Below are positions 57,284-64,000 of a stretch of DNA of 64,000 nt, piece after piece. Each line of letters begins with the position of its first letter. Position 1 is the stretch's first letter. The translations under genes and the position numbers were made by a program. Source of the DNA: Cohnella sp. SGD-V74 (GTDB lineage Bacteria; Bacillota; Bacilli; Paenibacillales; Paenibacillaceae). The stretch covers positions 1 through 64,000 of the forward strand of contig NZ_PVYW01000031.1 in assembly GCF_003001675.1 (NCBI RefSeq). Reading direction: 5' to 3'. The notes under the pieces were generated by a model that did not search any database, was not told the origin of the DNA, and worked only from the letters and a program-made list of their open reading frames with translations.

Positions 57284-57404
57284 AGAAATCACTCCCTCTC
57301 TTGTCGCAATCGAAAAATTCTCGTTACTAGTATGTTCCAATTTTTCGCTTGCTAACCTTCCCCCCGGCCGCATCTTAAAGTTTCTTTAGAAATCGTAACT
57401 TTCT

Positions 57405-57433
57405 TTGAATTCTCTTCCCCCTTGCTCTATAAT
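57405..57433 (+). promoter_or_regulatory. SigA promoter of the plus-strand conserved gene
   Basis: TTGAAT, 17 bp, TATAAT lies about 40 nt before the start at 57475, in the divergent gap with the yacL-type gene. It is one of the best -10/-35 pairs in the window. Confidence 0.8.
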
Positions 57434-57474
57434 GGAGGAGAAAAAGTAAATAAAAGGTAACCGAGGTGGAACGG

Positions 57475-57870
57475 ATGGGCGCGCCTACGCTTCAGGAATT
57501 TCAAAGTCAGGTGTCGGAATTGTTGCTCCGCCATCGCAGTCTGCTCGACGTCGTCACGAAGTTCAGTCAATCCAATGCCTCCGTGAACCGGGCCGTATCC
57601 AAGTCCATTACGGAGTGCGGATGCATCGCTTTGAACGCCCGGAATCAAGGTTTCTCCGAGGAGATGCCGCTGGACCAGGCGAATCGTCAATCGAAATCGC
57701 ATATGGAAGGCGAGCTCTGCGAGCAATGCCGTGAAATCATTCGCAACGAAATGGGCAAAAATCTTTTCTACATGTCGGCCATGTGCAATCTTCTGGACAT
57801 CAGTCTCGAGGATGTCGTCGCAAGGGAATCGGAAAAATGCTCAACGCTCGGCTGGTTTAACCTTACCTGA
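57475..57870 (+). CDS. Conserved cysteine-rich protein of unknown function
   Basis: This 131-residue soluble protein is almost all helical. It has six Cys: ECGC (about 47-49), LCEQC (about 82-85), SAMC (about 103) and EKC (about 121). The C-terminal helices (GKNLFYMSAMCNLLDISLEDVV) faintly resemble MazG-like nucleotide pyrophosphohydrolases, but acidic metal-site residues are not obvious. I recall near-identical proteins in other Paenibacillaceae. ATG 57475 follows GAGGTGG by 5 nt. It is alone on the plus strand, with its own promoter and terminator. Confidence 0.7.
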   Translation: MGAPTLQEFQSQVSELLLRHRSLLDVVTKFSQSNASVNRAVSKSITECGCIALNARNQGFSEEMPLDQANRQSKSHMEGELCEQCREIIRNEMGKNLFYMSAMCNLLDISLEDVVARESEKCSTLGWFNLT

Positions 57871-57895
57871 GACATAAGTCCGCCGATCGACAACG

Positions 57896-57928
57896 AAAGC
57901 AGCCCCCTGAGCCGGGAGGCTGCTTTTA
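57896..57928 (+). terminator. Terminator of the plus-strand conserved gene
   Basis: AAAGCAGCC pairs with GGCTGCTTT around a loop of about 13 nt, followed by TTTTATG, 25 bp after the stop. Confidence 0.85.
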
Positions 57929-57952
57929 TGTAGCTGCGTCCGGCCAAACGAT

Positions 57953-57996
57953 AAAGGCGCCGATTCATCCCCCCTGCGGGAGACAATCGGCGCCTT
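57953..57996 (-). terminator. Terminator of pssA
   Basis: The minus strand shows AAGGCGCCGATT paired with AATCGGCGCCTT, a perfect 12-bp stem, over a loop of about 19 nt and then TAT. The T tract is short. Confidence 0.7.
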
Positions 57997-58009
57997 CGTC
58001 TATTCGTCG

Positions 58010-58759
58010 TTATGCGCTATGCTTGGATCGTTCTTCGTCTTCGGCCGCTTCTCTTCGAGCGGCTCTTCTCCTGGAAGGGAGCAGGCTTTCAACGTTTTTT
58101 TTTAGTCCCCATAACGCGTATAGCAGCAGCAAGGCCAGAATGACCTTCGGAATCGCCTGTTGGAACATATAAGCGAGCACCGCGGCTCCAAGCACGACGA
58201 CCGGAATCGCCCAGAACGCTTTCCTCGGCAGTCCCAGCTTCTTGAAATTCGGGTACTTCATGTTGCTGACCATCAGGAACGACAGCGCAAGCGTGCTCAG
58301 CAGCAGCAAGGAATAGTGCAGCTCGCCCTTGAACAGGGCCAACGTAGCCAACACGCCTCCCGCGGCGGGAATCGGAAGCCCGATGAAATAACCCGGAATG
58401 CCGTCTATAACGTTAAATCTAGCAAGCCTCAGCGCTCCGCAAATCGGGAAGATCGCCGTCACGATCCAGGCCAGCGCGGGGCTGACTCCTTGGAATGCCG
58501 CCTGATACATAATGAACGCCGGAGCGACTCCGAAGGAAATGACGTCCGACAACGAATCCAGCTCTTTGCCGAATTCGCTCTGGGCGTTGAGCGCGCGCGC
58601 CACGCGACCGTCCAACCCGTCCAACAACATCGCAATGATGACCAGCAGCGCGGCCGTATTTGAACTGTTCGTATCGTTATTGAATGCCAGGATGATGGCG
58701 ATTACGCCCAAACCCAGGTTACCTATGGTAAATAAATTCGGTATTGATTTCGTAATCAT
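58010..58759 (-). CDS. pssA: CDP-diacylglycerol-serine O-phosphatidyltransferase
   Basis: This 249-residue membrane enzyme makes phosphatidylserine from CDP-diacylglycerol and serine. The CDP-alcohol transferase motif DG(x)2AR(x)8G(x)3D(x)3D is present (Asp47, Gly48, Asp50, Asp68, Asp72). About six to eight hydrophobic segments follow, then a basic cytoplasmic tail. ATG 58759 is chosen, with GAGGTGG 5 nt upstream; a GTG three codons earlier is in the site. Confidence 0.92.
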   Translation of the reverse strand: MITKSIPNLFTIGNLGLGVIAIILAFNNDTNSSNTAALLVIIAMLLDGLDGRVARALNAQSEFGKELDSLSDVISFGVAPAFIMYQAAFQGVSPALAWIVTAIFPICGALRLARFNVIDGIPGYFIGLPIPAAGGVLATLALFKGELHYSLLLLSTLALSFLMVSNMKYPNFKKLGLPRKAFWAIPVVVLGAAVLAYMFQQAIPKVILALLLLYALWGLKKNVESLLPSRRRAARREAAEDEERSKHSA

Positions 58760-58886
58760 GTTTGCCACCTCGACTTTACTATACCCTATTGGCCTGTTCG
58801 TTAAGCGTAATCGAACTTCTCACGCATTCTAGAAAAGGAATGATCTGGAAACGCAGTCCATCAAGACCCTTCCAATTGTAGTCGGC

Positions 58887-59990
58887 TTATATCTGTCTGT
58901 CAATAAACACCTGATCTTGGATTCTTTTTAGTCCTTCCTTGATCGCCCGGGCCCGGACTTCCCCGATCCCGTCGACTTCGTCCAGCTCCTCGATGGAAGC
59001 CGTCACGATATGAGGAAGAGCTCCGAATCGGTCCACCAGATTGTGAATAATCACGGCGGGCAGTCGCGCAATTTTGCTCAAAATGCGGTACCCTCGCGGA
59101 AGCAGGCCTTCCTCCACGACGGAATTCAGCGACGGATAACCCAATATGCGGATCAACGCTCCGGGATCCAGCAGCTCTTCGGACGACAGCTTGCGGATCG
59201 CCGTCTGAATTTCCTTGACCTTGCTCTCGCCTTCCTCCTTGGCATAGTCGCGCAGCAGCAGCCACGCTTCCTCCTCCGCGGAGCCGACGAGCTCTTCCTT
59301 CTGCATGCTGATCAAGCGTCCCTCGTTGCCCAGCTCCAGCACGTACCGGTTAATCTCGTTGTTGATCCGCAGCACCATCTCCGCGCGCTGGATGACGTGA
59401 GCCACCTCGTGCATCGTCACCATCTCTTCGAACTCCAGCGCGGACAAGTTCGTCAGCGCCTGCGTGAACACGACCCGGTATCTCTCCAGCGTCTGGATCG
59501 CCTGGTTCGCCTTCGTCAGAATGACGCCCATCTCTTTAAGCGCATAGCGCAGCTGCCCTTGATACAAGGTGATCACGTTGCGCCGCTGCGAGATGGAGAC
59601 GACCAGCTTACCTGTTTGTTTGGCCACCCGCTCGGCCGTCCGGTGCCGGATGCCGGTCTCCGACGAGGAAATGGACGAATCGGGAATGAGCTGCGTATTG
59701 GCGTAGAGGATTCGCTTGACGTCTTCGTTCAGGATGATCGCGCCGTCCATCTTGGCCAGTTCGTACAAATAGTTGGGACTGAAATCGCAGTTGATCGAGA
59801 AGCCTCCGTCCACGACTTCCATAACCTCGGGACTGTAGCCGACGACGATCAGAGCTCCCGTCTTGGCCCGCAGCACGTTCTCCAGCCCGTCGCGAAATGC
59901 GGTGCCCGGGGCGACCATCTGAAGGAGCTGGTTCATCGTTCTTTCCTGCTGATGACGCTCTTTGTCTTTAACTTCTTTATATTCCTTCAT
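58887..59990 (-). CDS. disA: DNA integrity scanning diadenylate cyclase DisA
   Basis: This 367-residue cyclic-di-AMP synthase has an N-terminal DAC domain with DGA (82-84) and RHR (115-117), a helical spine, and a C-terminal helix-hairpin-helix DNA-binding domain (SIEELDEVDGIGEVRARAIKEGL). It scans DNA and pauses at lesions, lowering c-di-AMP. An AGGGGG lies 11 nt before the ATG. It is the second gene of radA-disA, 15 bp after radA. Confidence 0.96.
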   Translation of the reverse strand: MKEYKEVKDKERHQQERTMNQLLQMVAPGTAFRDGLENVLRAKTGALIVVGYSPEVMEVVDGGFSINCDFSPNYLYELAKMDGAIILNEDVKRILYANTQLIPDSSISSSETGIRHRTAERVAKQTGKLVVSISQRRNVITLYQGQLRYALKEMGVILTKANQAIQTLERYRVVFTQALTNLSALEFEEMVTMHEVAHVIQRAEMVLRINNEINRYVLELGNEGRLISMQKEELVGSAEEEAWLLLRDYAKEEGESKVKEIQTAIRKLSSEELLDPGALIRILGYPSLNSVVEEGLLPRGYRILSKIARLPAVIIHNLVDRFGALPHIVTASIEELDEVDGIGEVRARAIKEGLKRIQDQVFIDRQI

Positions 59991-60005
59991 GATGTCATTA
60001 ACCCC

Positions 60006-61373
60006 CTATTCCAATGCGGCCTTTAACGCCTCCGCGACCGTTCTGACGCCGATCAGCTCGATGCCGCGGGGCGGCTGCCACCCTTTCATGCTCATCTCCG
60101 GCAGAATCACGCGCTTGAAACCCAGCTTATGCGCCTCCTTGACCCTCTGCTCGGCCCGCGAGACCGCTCGCACCTCTCCCGTCAGTCCGACCTCTCCGAA
60201 GATCGCGTCATACGGCTTGGTCGGCGCGTCCTTGAAGCTGGACGCCAGACTGACCGCGGCCGCCAAGTCGGTCGCCGGTTCGTCCAGCTTGACGCCTCCC
60301 GCAGCGTTCAGGTACGCGTCCTGATTTTGCAGGAACAGGCCCATCCGCTTCTCCAATACGGCGATGACGAGCGACATCCGGTGATGGTCGAACCCGGAAG
60401 CCATCCGCCGCGGAGACGGAAAATGGGTCGGAGCTACGAGCGCCTGCAGCTCCACGAGCACGGGACGAGTCCCTTCCATGCTGGCCACGACCGTAGACCC
60501 TGCGACGCCGAGCGGCCTCTCGGAGAGAAACAGCTCCGACGGGTTGGCCACTTCCTTCAAGCCGTCTTCCGTCATGTCGAAAATGCCGATCTCGTTCGTG
60601 GAGCCGAAACGGTTTTTCACCGCCCGCAAAATCCGGTAAGTATGATGCCTCTCTCCTTCAAAATAAAGCACGCAATCGACCATGTGCTCCAGCAGTCTGG
60701 GGCCGGCGATCGCGCCTTCCTTCGTCACGTGGCCGACGAGCACCGTCGCCACGCCGTTCACCTTCGAGATTCTCATGAAATGGGCGGTGCATTCCCGGAC
60801 CTGCGCCACGCTTCCCGGAGCGGAGGCGACCTCCGGCCGGTATACCGTCTGAATGGAATCGATCACGAGAAAATCGGGCTGCACCTCGGTGATTGCCTCT
60901 TCGATCGTCTCCAGATTCGTCTCGCAGAGAACGTACAATCTATCGTTCAACGCGCCCAAGCGGTCGGCCCTCAGCTTCGTCTGGCGGACCGATTCCTCGC
61001 CGGACACGTACAGCACCTTAAGCCCTTGCGCGGACAACGAGTGCGAGGTTTGCAGCAGCAGCGTCGACTTGCCGATCCCCGGGTCTCCCCCGACGAGCAG
61101 CAGCGAGCCGGGAACGAGCCCTCCTCCGAGCACCCGGTTGAGCTCGGACATGCCGGTCTCGACGCGAGGTTCTTGCCCGCTTTCTATATCTATGATGGCG
61201 CGCGCCTTTTCTTTCGTCCGGATCAGTTCGCTTCGTCCGACCGGCGCCTTGACCTCTTTCTCGGTCTCTTCCACCATCGTGTTCCACTCGTGGCATCCCG
61301 GGCATTTGCCCATCCATTTGGGCGATTCGGTGCCGCATTGCGTGCATACAAATTTTATTTTAACCTTAGCCAT
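60006..61373 (-). CDS. radA: DNA repair protein RadA (Sms)
   Basis: This 455-residue RecA-like branch-migration helicase has an N-terminal C4 zinc finger (Cys10, Cys13, Cys24, Cys27), Walker A GDPGIGKST (96-104), the KNRFGSTNEIGIF motif and a C-terminal Lon-protease-like domain (VKLDEPATDLAAAVSLASS). AGGAG lies 12 nt before ATG. In B. subtilis it follows clpC; here an MMPL exporter gene and repeat array A are upstream instead. Confidence 0.97.
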   Translation of the reverse strand: MAKVKIKFVCTQCGTESPKWMGKCPGCHEWNTMVEETEKEVKAPVGRSELIRTKEKARAIIDIESGQEPRVETGMSELNRVLGGGLVPGSLLLVGGDPGIGKSTLLLQTSHSLSAQGLKVLYVSGEESVRQTKLRADRLGALNDRLYVLCETNLETIEEAITEVQPDFLVIDSIQTVYRPEVASAPGSVAQVRECTAHFMRISKVNGVATVLVGHVTKEGAIAGPRLLEHMVDCVLYFEGERHHTYRILRAVKNRFGSTNEIGIFDMTEDGLKEVANPSELFLSERPLGVAGSTVVASMEGTRPVLVELQALVAPTHFPSPRRMASGFDHHRMSLVIAVLEKRMGLFLQNQDAYLNAAGGVKLDEPATDLAAAVSLASSFKDAPTKPYDAIFGEVGLTGEVRAVSRAEQRVKEAHKLGFKRVILPEMSMKGWQPPRGIELIGVRTVAEALKAALE

Positions 61374-61481
61374 GTCAGATGATGGCTCCTTTAGCTGATG
61401 AGTAGTCCTTATTCAAGAATTTTACCACTTTCGCCCCCGCAGAGAAACCGAACGGGACTTAAAAATAGCCCAAAGAGCGAG

Positions 61482-62268
61482 CTTGGGCCAGAGTGGGCGA
61501 ACGGAGGGGTAGCGGAACTGCATCCGCGCTGGGCAGGCTTAGAGTGTGTGAGCGGAGGTCGGCGATGCTGCAACCGCGCTGGGCAGGCTTAGAGCGGGCG
61601 AACGAAGGGGTAGCTGAGCTGCAACCGGGGCAGGCAGGCTTAGAGCGGGCGAACCGAGGTTGGCGATGCTGCAACCGCGCTGGGCAGGCTTAGAGCGCGT
61701 GAGCCGGAGGTCGGCGATGCTGCAACCGCGCTGGGCAGGCTTAGAGTGTGTGAGCGGAGGTTGGCGATGCTGCAACCACGCTGGGCAGGCTTAGAGTGTG
61801 TGAGCGGAGGTCGGCGATGCTGCAACCGCGCTGGGCAGGCTTAGAGCGCGTGAGCCAAGGTTGGCGATGCTGCAACCTCGCTGGGCAGGCTTAGAGCGCG
61901 TGAGCGGAGGTTTGCGAAGCTGCAACCGGGGTAGGCAGGCTTAGAGCAGGCGAACGAAGGGGTAGCTGAGCTGCAACCGGGGTAGGCAGGCTTAGAGCGC
62001 GTGGGCGGAGGTTGGCGAAGCTGCATCCGCGCGCTGGGCAGGCTTAGAGCGCGTGAGCCAAGGTTGGCGATGCTGCAACCTCGCTGGGCAGGCTTAGAGC
62101 GCGTGAGCGGAGGTTTGCGAAGCTGCAACCGGGGTAGGTAGGCTTAGAGCGCGTGGGCGGAGGTTGGCGATGCTGCAACCTCCCTGGGCAGGCTTAAAGC
62201 GGGCGAGCGAAGGTTGGCAAAGCTGCATCCGCGCTGGGCAGGCTTAGAGCGCGCAAGCGAAGGTTGTC
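61482..62268. repeat. Tandem array A: about fifteen units of a 50-bp repeat
   Basis: The core GGCAGGCTTAGAG recurs at 50-52 bp intervals fifteen times (cores at 61533, 61583, 61634, 61684, 61735, 61785, 61835, 61885, 61935, 61986, 62038, 62088, 62138, 62188, 62238). Each unit starts CTGCA(A/T)CC and ends CGGAGGTTGGCGA or a close variant. Units at 61835-61985 recur almost identically at 62038-62187, 203 bp later. It is not coding: the period is not a fixed multiple of three and stops appear. It lies between radA and the MMPL gene. Confidence 0.95.
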
Positions 62269-62508
62269 CCATAGGTAATGGCGCACAAGATGATTGATGA
62301 AAAAAAGAAAGGCATCTATCCTCTGTAGACTGCCTCATTACGATCCTGAAATGACCCGGTTACGGGTCTATCCATTAGGATCGAATTTCGGGGTCCCCCG
62401 CAAACCAATCGGAGCTTTGCGGGGGACCTTGCAGCGTAAAGAGATAGATACCCATTACTATGCATCCATTGATAATCGTTTGTTACGCCTTTTATTACTT
62501 TTTACTAA
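62269..62508. other. Intergenic sequence between array A and the MMPL gene
   Basis: About 240 bp without a gene, AT-richer towards the MMPL stop (TTACGCCTTTTATTACTTTTTAC). It contains one strong hairpin at 62392-62428 and a purine run near 62300. I see no ribosome binding site with an open frame. Confidence 0.5.
62392..62428. other. Strong hairpin after the MMPL gene, no T tract
   Basis: GGTCCCCCGCAAA pairs perfectly with TTTGCGGGGGACC (13 bp) over an 11-nt loop. Neither side is followed by a run of T, so it is not a standard intrinsic terminator. It could stabilise the 3' end of the MMPL mRNA. Confidence 0.7.
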
Positions 62509-64000
62509 TTACTTCGCTCTCTCGCCTCGGCGGAACGCACCCGGCAGAGCCATCAGCGCCGGAACGAGCATCGGCAGGAGCACGAAGACGAGCACGACAA
62601 GACCGACAATGACGGCCGTGGCCATCTCGATGAGCAGCACCAGCCCCGAAGGCATCAGCGTGGCGAACGTTCCGCCGAGGATGACCATCGCGGAGATGAT
62701 GACGCCTCCTACGCTTCGGGTCGCGCGCTTGATCGCTTCGTCGTGATCGATGTCTCCGTATTCCTTGTACCGCATCATCAGGAAGATGCCGTAGTCGACG
62801 CCGACGGCGACGATGACGATGAACGAGAAGAACGGCACGAACGAAGACAGCCCTTCCGTTCCGAGAATGTGTTCGGCGACCAGCTTCGACGCCCCCATGG
62901 CGACATAGTACGAAGCGATAAGCGACACTACGATATAGAGCGCGGGCAGAATCGAACGAATGACCATCAGCAGCACCAGGAACACGCTGACGATGACGAT
63001 GATCGCCGCGCTGTTGAAGGAGGCAAGCTGAGACTCGTTCATATCGTGCGTGATCGAAGTCGGCCCCGCCGCTCCGCGGGCCGCGTCGCCCAGCACGGTG
63101 CCGTCCAGGCGGCTGTCCGTCGTTTCGTTGATTTGGTCGATGATCTTAAGCGCTTCGGGAGAATACGGATCTTCGTCCAGCACGACGATCAGCTTCGTCA
63201 CCTTGCGGTCCTTGGACATGAACGCGTCCTTGGACAGACCGAATTGCTCGCTCTCCAGCGCCTCGCGCGGCATGAAGAACGTCTTCGTCGTTCCCATCTG
63301 CACGAGGAAATCCCCGGTTTGCTTCAACCCGTCCGAGATGTCGGACAGCCCTTGACCGCTCTGCTGCAGGCCGTCTTTCAACTGGTCGAATCCCCCGTTC
63401 AGAGCGCCAAGCCCTTCGTTCAACTGCTGCTGGCCGGATTGGATATCGGACAACGCCCCGCTTAGGCGCTCCATTGAAGCCGCGAGCGTCTTGCCGCCAG
63501 ACTGTCCTTGCGCCAGACCGTTAGACAGCTCCTTGGCTCCCCGCTCCAACTCCTCCAGTCCTCCGACGATCTGCTGCTGCCCCGCATTCAACTTGCGCAG
63601 CCCCTCGACCGAGGAAGAGAAGCCGGCCTGCAGTTCGGACGAATTGCGCTCCAGCTCGGCGAGACCGTCGGCGATGCCGGCCAGAGCGGAAGCAAGCTGC
63701 TGTCCCGCGCTGCGAAGCGCCACGAAATCCTCGTCCTCGGCCAACTCGCTGTGGGTTTGCCCGAGCTTGACGATCAAGCCGTTCATGGCCGCCATGCCAT
63801 TCTGCACGTCCGGAATTCCGTTCGCCAGCTCAGCGTAGCCGCCTCCGAGCGCGTCATAGCCCTGGCGCAGCCGATCGAGCGCATCGGCGAGCACGCCGGT
63901 CTGCGCGGCAATGTCCGCCATGCCCGTGCGCAGCTTGGCGATTCCCTCTTCGAGCGCGCGTCCTCCGCTCGCTCCGTCGCCGATGCCGGAGACGATCCGG
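62509..64000 (-). CDS. MMPL/RND family exporter (C-terminal part; 5' end outside window)
   Basis: The frame is open to the window edge, giving 496 visible C-terminal residues. Roughly the first 250 form a Gly/Leu/Gln/Ser repeat with heptad-like spacing (e.g. ELAEDEDFVALRSAGQQLAS, LQQSGQGLSDISDGLKQTG), as in the extracytoplasmic coiled domain of YhgE/Pip-linked MMPL proteins. About five membrane segments follow (near 322-345, 350-375, 383-400, 430-450 and 455-478 of the visible part), with VGVDYGIFLMMRYKEY. Family members export lipids or other hydrophobic compounds; the substrate is unknown. Confidence 0.85.
   Translation of the reverse strand, partial: RIVSGIGDGASGGRALEEGIAKLRTGMADIAAQTGVLADALDRLRQGYDALGGGYAELANGIPDVQNGMAAMNGLIVKLGQTHSELAEDEDFVALRSAGQQLASALAGIADGLAELERNSSELQAGFSSSVEGLRKLNAGQQQIVGGLEELERGAKELSNGLAQGQSGGKTLAASMERLSGALSDIQSGQQQLNEGLGALNGGFDQLKDGLQQSGQGLSDISDGLKQTGDFLVQMGTTKTFFMPREALESEQFGLSKDAFMSKDRKVTKLIVVLDEDPYSPEALKIIDQINETTDSRLDGTVLGDAARGAAGPTSITHDMNESQLASFNSAAIIVIVSVFLVLLMVIRSILPALYIVVSLIASYYVAMGASKLVAEHILGTEGLSSFVPFFSFIVIVAVGVDYGIFLMMRYKEYGDIDHDEAIKRATRSVGGVIISAMVILGGTFATLMPSGLVLLIEMATAVIVGLVVLVFVLLPMLVPALMALPGAFRRGERAK

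Noticed and set aside
61539..62128. Repeat-protein genes on either strand of array A (short frames rich in SKPAQRGCS)
   Set aside because: The period changes between 50, 51 and 52 bp and breaks the frame, there are no ribosome binding sites, and the frames are a by-product of the DNA repeat.
61482..62268. CRISPR array
   Set aside because: Units are contiguous and degenerate across their whole length, with no constant repeat alternating with unique spacers, and no cas genes are nearby.

Overview
The window looks like chromosomal core DNA from a spore-forming Firmicute of the Paenibacillaceae (Paenibacillus or Cohnella type). The evidence is fairly high GC, strong GGAGG ribosome binding sites, many GTG and TTG starts, sporulation and germination genes (sigH, pdaB, kbaA, gerD, cwlD, a SpoIIM-family gene), disA, Rae1/YacP, Mini-III and a Cys T-box. 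Nearly everything lies on the minus strand, so the biological reading direction runs from 64,000 down to 1. No plasmid, phage or transposase genes were seen.

Layout in transcription order. An MMPL/RND exporter (cut by the window edge) is followed by a 50-bp tandem-repeat array, then radA-disA, pssA, a plus-strand conserved gene, the yacL-type PIN/TRAM gene, ispD-ispF and gltX. A cysteine T-box follows, then cysE-cysS-mrnC-rlmB-rae1, sigH, an aldehyde dehydrogenase, rpmG-secE-nusG, rplK-rplA, an L10 leader with rplJ-rplL, rsmC-like, and rpoB-rpoC. Next come a second small 50-bp repeat array and a two-gene ABC transporter. The str operon (rpsL-rpsG-fusA-tuf), two plus-strand membrane-protein genes (YetF-like, YitT-like) and the long S10-spc-alpha block (rpsJ to rplQ) follow. 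The block ends with truA, an L13 leader with rplM-rpsI, assimilatory sulfate reduction genes cysH-sat, cwlD, mrp, gerD, kbaA, pdaB, a spoIIM-like gene, a small conserved gene and the 5' end of a 16S rRNA gene.

The backbone matches the order known from Bacillus subtilis between radA/disA and the rRNA operon after pdaB. Accessory pieces sit at the seams: aldehyde dehydrogenase (sigH/rpmG), ABC transporter plus repeats (rpoC/rpsL), YetF/YitT (tuf/rpsJ), cysH-sat (rpsI/cwlD), and MMPL plus repeats before radA. The ECF transporter genes usually between rplQ and truA, and the L7Ae-like gene usually between rpoC and rpsL, are absent.

The least explained sequence is non-coding. Two arrays of the same degenerate 50-51 bp unit lie 28 kb apart. 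A tandem pair of 28-nt hairpins inside the spc operon has different but still fully paired stems. The ribosome binding site of cwlD is buried in the terminator stem of the upstream sat gene. Promoters listed are read from sequence only; several have near-consensus SigA boxes with exactly 17-bp spacing.
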